Under the pieces are notes generated by a model that searched no databases, was not told the DNA's origin, and saw only the letters and a program-made list of their open reading frames with translations. A DNA stretch of 64,000 nt from Sulfurimonas sp. (GTDB lineage: Bacteria > Campylobacterota > Campylobacteria > Campylobacterales > Sulfurimonadaceae), in the NCBI GenBank assembly GCA_011391635.1, contig JAABQD010000009.1:1-64000 (forward strand), written 5' to 3'. The position numbers and the translations under genes were made by a program. The first letter of the stretch is position 1; each line of letters begins with the position of its first letter. Below, piece after piece: positions 61,922-64,000 of this stretch.

Positions 61922-63255
61922 AAATCCTAGTTGACAATACGCCAATTGAGTGCCAAGAGGGCGAACTTCTCATTGATGTCCTCATTAACAATGGCGTTGA
62001 AATTCCTCACTTTTGCTACCAGCAAGATTTGGGCATGGATGGAAACTGTCGTATGTGTATGGTAGAGATTAAAGGGCAAAAACGACCGCAAATCGCCTGT
62101 GATACTTTTGTGTGTGAAAACCTTGAAGTCTCCACGAAGAGCGAGAAAATTAACGAAGTTAAACGCTCCATTTTAGAGCTTGAACTCCTCAACCATCCCG
62201 TAGATTGTCCTATTTGCGACCAAGCGGGTGAGTGTAAGTTGCAAGATTATTACATGGATTATGGGCTGTATGAGAGCCATTTATGTACGCCAAAAACGAA
62301 AAAAGGCAAACATATCGACCTTGGTTCAAATGTCATGCTCGACCAAGAGCGATGCGTTTTATGTATGCGATGTGTTCGTTTTACTTCCAACATCACAAAA
62401 ACGGGAGAACTTGGAGTCATCGGTCGTGGAGATAAGGCGAAAATTGCAGTTGCACCCAACCATCCGTTGAATAATTCCTATGCGATGAATGTCGTAGAAC
62501 TCTGCCCTGTGGGTGCTTTGACTTCAAAAGATTTCCGATTTCAACAAAGAGTTTGGTTTTTGGACTCTGCAAAAAGTATCTGCCACGGCTGTTCTCGCGG
62601 ATGTAATATTTTCATCGATTACAATGAAACAAAATATACAGATGAAAAAGTGTACAGATTTCGTGCACGAAGAAACAAAGAGATAAATTTATCCTTTTTA
62701 TGCGACTTTGGAAGGTTGAGTTATAAAGAGTTGAATGAAAAATTTACTTCAAGTACTTGGCATGTGGAAACATTCAAAGAATATTTAAAAATTGAAAAAA
62801 AAGTGGCTTTAGCTTCGCCTTCACTAAGCCTTCAACAGCTCCAAGCCATCAAAGAGTTCTGTGAAAAAAATAGTATTGCACTTTATTCACTTCCTTATGT
62901 GGACGAGAGTTTCGGCGATGATTGGCTCAAAATAAATGACCGTAGTGCAAATTTTGCAGGTGTAAAAGAGCTTTTAATTTCCACATGCCAGAATGATTTT
63001 GAAAACTCTTTAAAAGATGCAAATCTTATTATAAATTTTGACCATAATCTTTTAAAATCCCACATGCCAGAAAATAAACAACTTCTCCATTTTAGCACCT
63101 CAAAATGCGACTATGGAACTGTCTATGCCATTGCAAATTTTGCCCATGAAAACGGTACCCTTATTAACTGCGACGGCATAAGACAAGAGTATTATGCAAC
63201 CAAATACAGATGCGAAACACCAAGATTAGTAGAACTTTTAGAGGAGCTAAAATGA
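61918..63255 (+). CDS. nuoG: NADH-quinone oxidoreductase subunit G, short form (second complex I)
   Basis: This NuoG is only 445 aa. The N-terminal [2Fe-2S] (CYQQDLGMDGNCRMC), HPVDCPICDQAGECKLQ, a ferredoxin motif (CVLCMRCVRFT), a single Cys in ELCPVGAL and the N7-type CHGCSRGC...FLCDFG are present. The large molybdopterin-like domain of full-length NuoG is shortened to about 150 residues. ATG 61918 overlaps the nuoF stop; an upstream GTG at 61909 is less likely. Three dispersed-word copies lie in the last 500 bases. Confidence 0.9.
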   Translation: MKILVDNTPIECQEGELLIDVLINNGVEIPHFCYQQDLGMDGNCRMCMVEIKGQKRPQIACDTFVCENLEVSTKSEKINEVKRSILELELLNHPVDCPICDQAGECKLQDYYMDYGLYESHLCTPKTKKGKHIDLGSNVMLDQERCVLCMRCVRFTSNITKTGELGVIGRGDKAKIAVAPNHPLNNSYAMNVVELCPVGALTSKDFRFQQRVWFLDSAKSICHGCSRGCNIFIDYNETKYTDEKVYRFRARRNKEINLSFLCDFGRLSYKELNEKFTSSTWHVETFKEYLKIEKKVALASPSLSLQQLQAIKEFCEKNSIALYSLPYVDESFGDDWLKINDRSANFAGVKELLISTCQNDFENSLKDANLIINFDHNLLKSHMPENKQLLHFSTSKCDYGTVYAIANFAHENGTLINCDGIRQEYYATKYRCETPRLVELLEELK

Positions 63256-64000
63256 GCACGATTTTAATCCTTTTGCCCCTTGTTTTAACCATCCTCTACT
63301 CACTTGTTACAGTGCCGATTTTGGTTTGGATGGAGCGACGCATCGCCGCACTTATTCAAGACAGACTTGGGCCAAATAGATGTCACATCAACGGAATCCG
63401 TTTGGGTGGAATCATCCAATCAGTTGCAGATATGATGAAGTTAGTTTTTAAAGAGGAGTTTTTACCTTCGCACATTAAAAATAAATTTTACTACATGGTT
63501 GCCCCATCTATCGCCTTTATGAGTGCCTTTTTGACTTTTATGGTTATCCCTTATGCGGACAATATTACTATTGGCGAAGAGACTTTCCACATGCAGGCAC
63601 TCCCGACAGATTTGGGTGTTTTGTGGTTTTTGGCTTTTGCTGGTTTGGGCGTCTATGGCATCATTTTAGGCGGTTGGGCAAGTCACAACAAGTATGCGAT
63701 TTTAGGCTCGATGCGTGCGACTGCACAGGTTATCGGTTATGAAGTTGCGATGGGATTATCGCTTGTTTCGATGCTCATCACTTACGGAACGATAAGCCTC
63801 AACGAAATGGTGGCGTATCAATCACAAACTTTTTTTATCCTTCCTGCTTGGGGCATAGTTTTGCAACCACTTGCCGCGATTATCTTTGTCGTGACTGCAT
63901 TTGCTGAGACGAATCGTGCACCTTTTGATGCGGCGGAGGGCGAGAGTGAAATCGTTGCAGGATACCACACCGAATATGGAGCGATGAAATTCGGACTCTT
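63252..64000 (+). CDS. nuoH: NADH-quinone oxidoreductase subunit H (second complex I), truncated by window end
   Basis: The first 249 codons are visible, beginning MSTILILLPLVLTILYSL. VWMERRIAALIQDRLGPNRCHINGIRLGG is the N-terminal signature. AFAETNRAPFDAAEGESEIVAGYHTEYGAMKFGL carries the quinone-channel acidic loop in the more common EGESE form; the first NuoH has NDHE there. The ATG overlaps the nuoG stop by four bases. The operon must continue with nuoI-N beyond the window. Confidence 0.92.
   Translation, partial: MSTILILLPLVLTILYSLVTVPILVWMERRIAALIQDRLGPNRCHINGIRLGGIIQSVADMMKLVFKEEFLPSHIKNKFYYMVAPSIAFMSAFLTFMVIPYADNITIGEETFHMQALPTDLGVLWFLAFAGLGVYGIILGGWASHNKYAILGSMRATAQVIGYEVAMGLSLVSMLITYGTISLNEMVAYQSQTFFILPAWGIVLQPLAAIIFVVTAFAETNRAPFDAAEGESEIVAGYHTEYGAMKFGL

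Larger units (their letters stand above)
3607..63069. repeat. Dispersed CCACATGCC word (consensus TTCCACATGCCAA), candidate DNA uptake sequence
   Basis: By eye the exact 9-mer CCACATGCC or its complement starts at 3607, 3675, 7262, 10796, 10848, 12958, 13155, 13423, 23696, 23714, 26326, 26728, 27136, 27888, 28268, 29361, 32334, 32495, 32574, 35488, 36023, 36058, 37313, 38650, 40724, 40748, 41196, 44055, 44378, 44492, 48047, 48690, 48780, 49440, 55438, 57686, 58634, 60414, 60725, 61407, 61451, 62759, 62981 and 63060. That is 44 copies, 21 on the plus and 23 on the minus strand. The favoured flanks are TT before and AA(G) after. Base composition predicts about 0.2 copies. The word is read in every codon frame within genes and forms inverted pairs in intergenic DNA. 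The uptake role is inference. Confidence 0.85.

Noticed and set aside
3607..63069. The dispersed word as Chi, KOPS, parS, a CRISPR or an insertion-sequence end
   Set aside because: Balanced orientation argues against Chi/KOPS-like polarity, the density is too high for parS, the spacing is irregular and there are no spacers or transposase genes.

Overview
The window is low-GC (about 36-37 %) bacterial DNA with short intergenic gaps and an almost continuous set of housekeeping genes. Gene content and order point to a free-living Campylobacterota (Epsilonproteobacteria), most likely Sulfurimonadaceae or a close relative. The clues are nuoA-N followed by the flagellar gene pflA, the cheZ-trhP-purE-DUF3972-glyQ order seen in Campylobacter jejuni (Cj0700-Cj0704), mqnP of the futalosine menaquinone pathway, a SulP carrier and many c-di-GMP proteins. 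I cannot assign a genus from sequence alone. No rRNA, tRNA, CRISPR array, transposase or integrase was seen.

Layout. 1-3.5 kb: the cut-off end of an Ibs-like type I toxin locus, then a large DUF4214 protein that looks secreted. 3.9-21.3 kb: a 14-gene complex I operon in which the normal NADH-oxidising subunits NuoE/NuoF are replaced by a 73-aa protein and a chimeric iron-sulfur/flavin protein, with two NuoG paralogues in tandem; pflA follows. 23.7-28.6 kb: dapB, trxB and trxA, then a divergent pair (haem-copper-oxidase-like membrane protein and truncated haemoglobin) and a PHP phosphatase. 28.6-33.7 kb: cheZ, trhP, purE, DUF3972, DUF89 and glyQ. 33.8-35.2 kb: an AT-rich accessory islet with a complete 19-aa Ibs-like toxin gene and antisense promoter, a DpnI-type endonuclease and an unknown acidic protein. 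35.2-49.5 kb: mutY, recD2, a haem-c diguanylate cyclase, aguB, a SulP-STAS-cNMP protein, miaA, mqnP, ftsW, murG and others. 49.5-57.7 kb: bcp, an orphan ZorA/ZorB-like motor pair, rpsB-tsf and two c-di-GMP proteins. 57.7-64 kb: a second complex I operon with canonical NuoE and NuoF, a NuoCD fusion and a short NuoG, running off the right edge in nuoH.

The strongest unexplained signal is a short word, CCACATGCC (preferred context TTCCACATGCCAA), found about 44 times by eye on both strands, where well under one copy is expected by chance. It is read in all three codon frames inside genes and forms inverted pairs between genes. That pattern matches the DNA uptake sequences of Neisseria and Pasteurellaceae, and I know of none described in Campylobacterota. 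It is missing from the DpnI/Ibs islet, the DUF4214 gene, nuoH-N/pflA and bcp-ZorAB-rpsB-tsf. Second comes the Ibs-like type I toxin-antitoxin candidate, with RBS-hiding and long-range pairing and an antisense -10 box conserved in a second, truncated copy. Third are the remodelled electron-input module of the first complex I and the ZorAB-like pair without ZorC/D/E.
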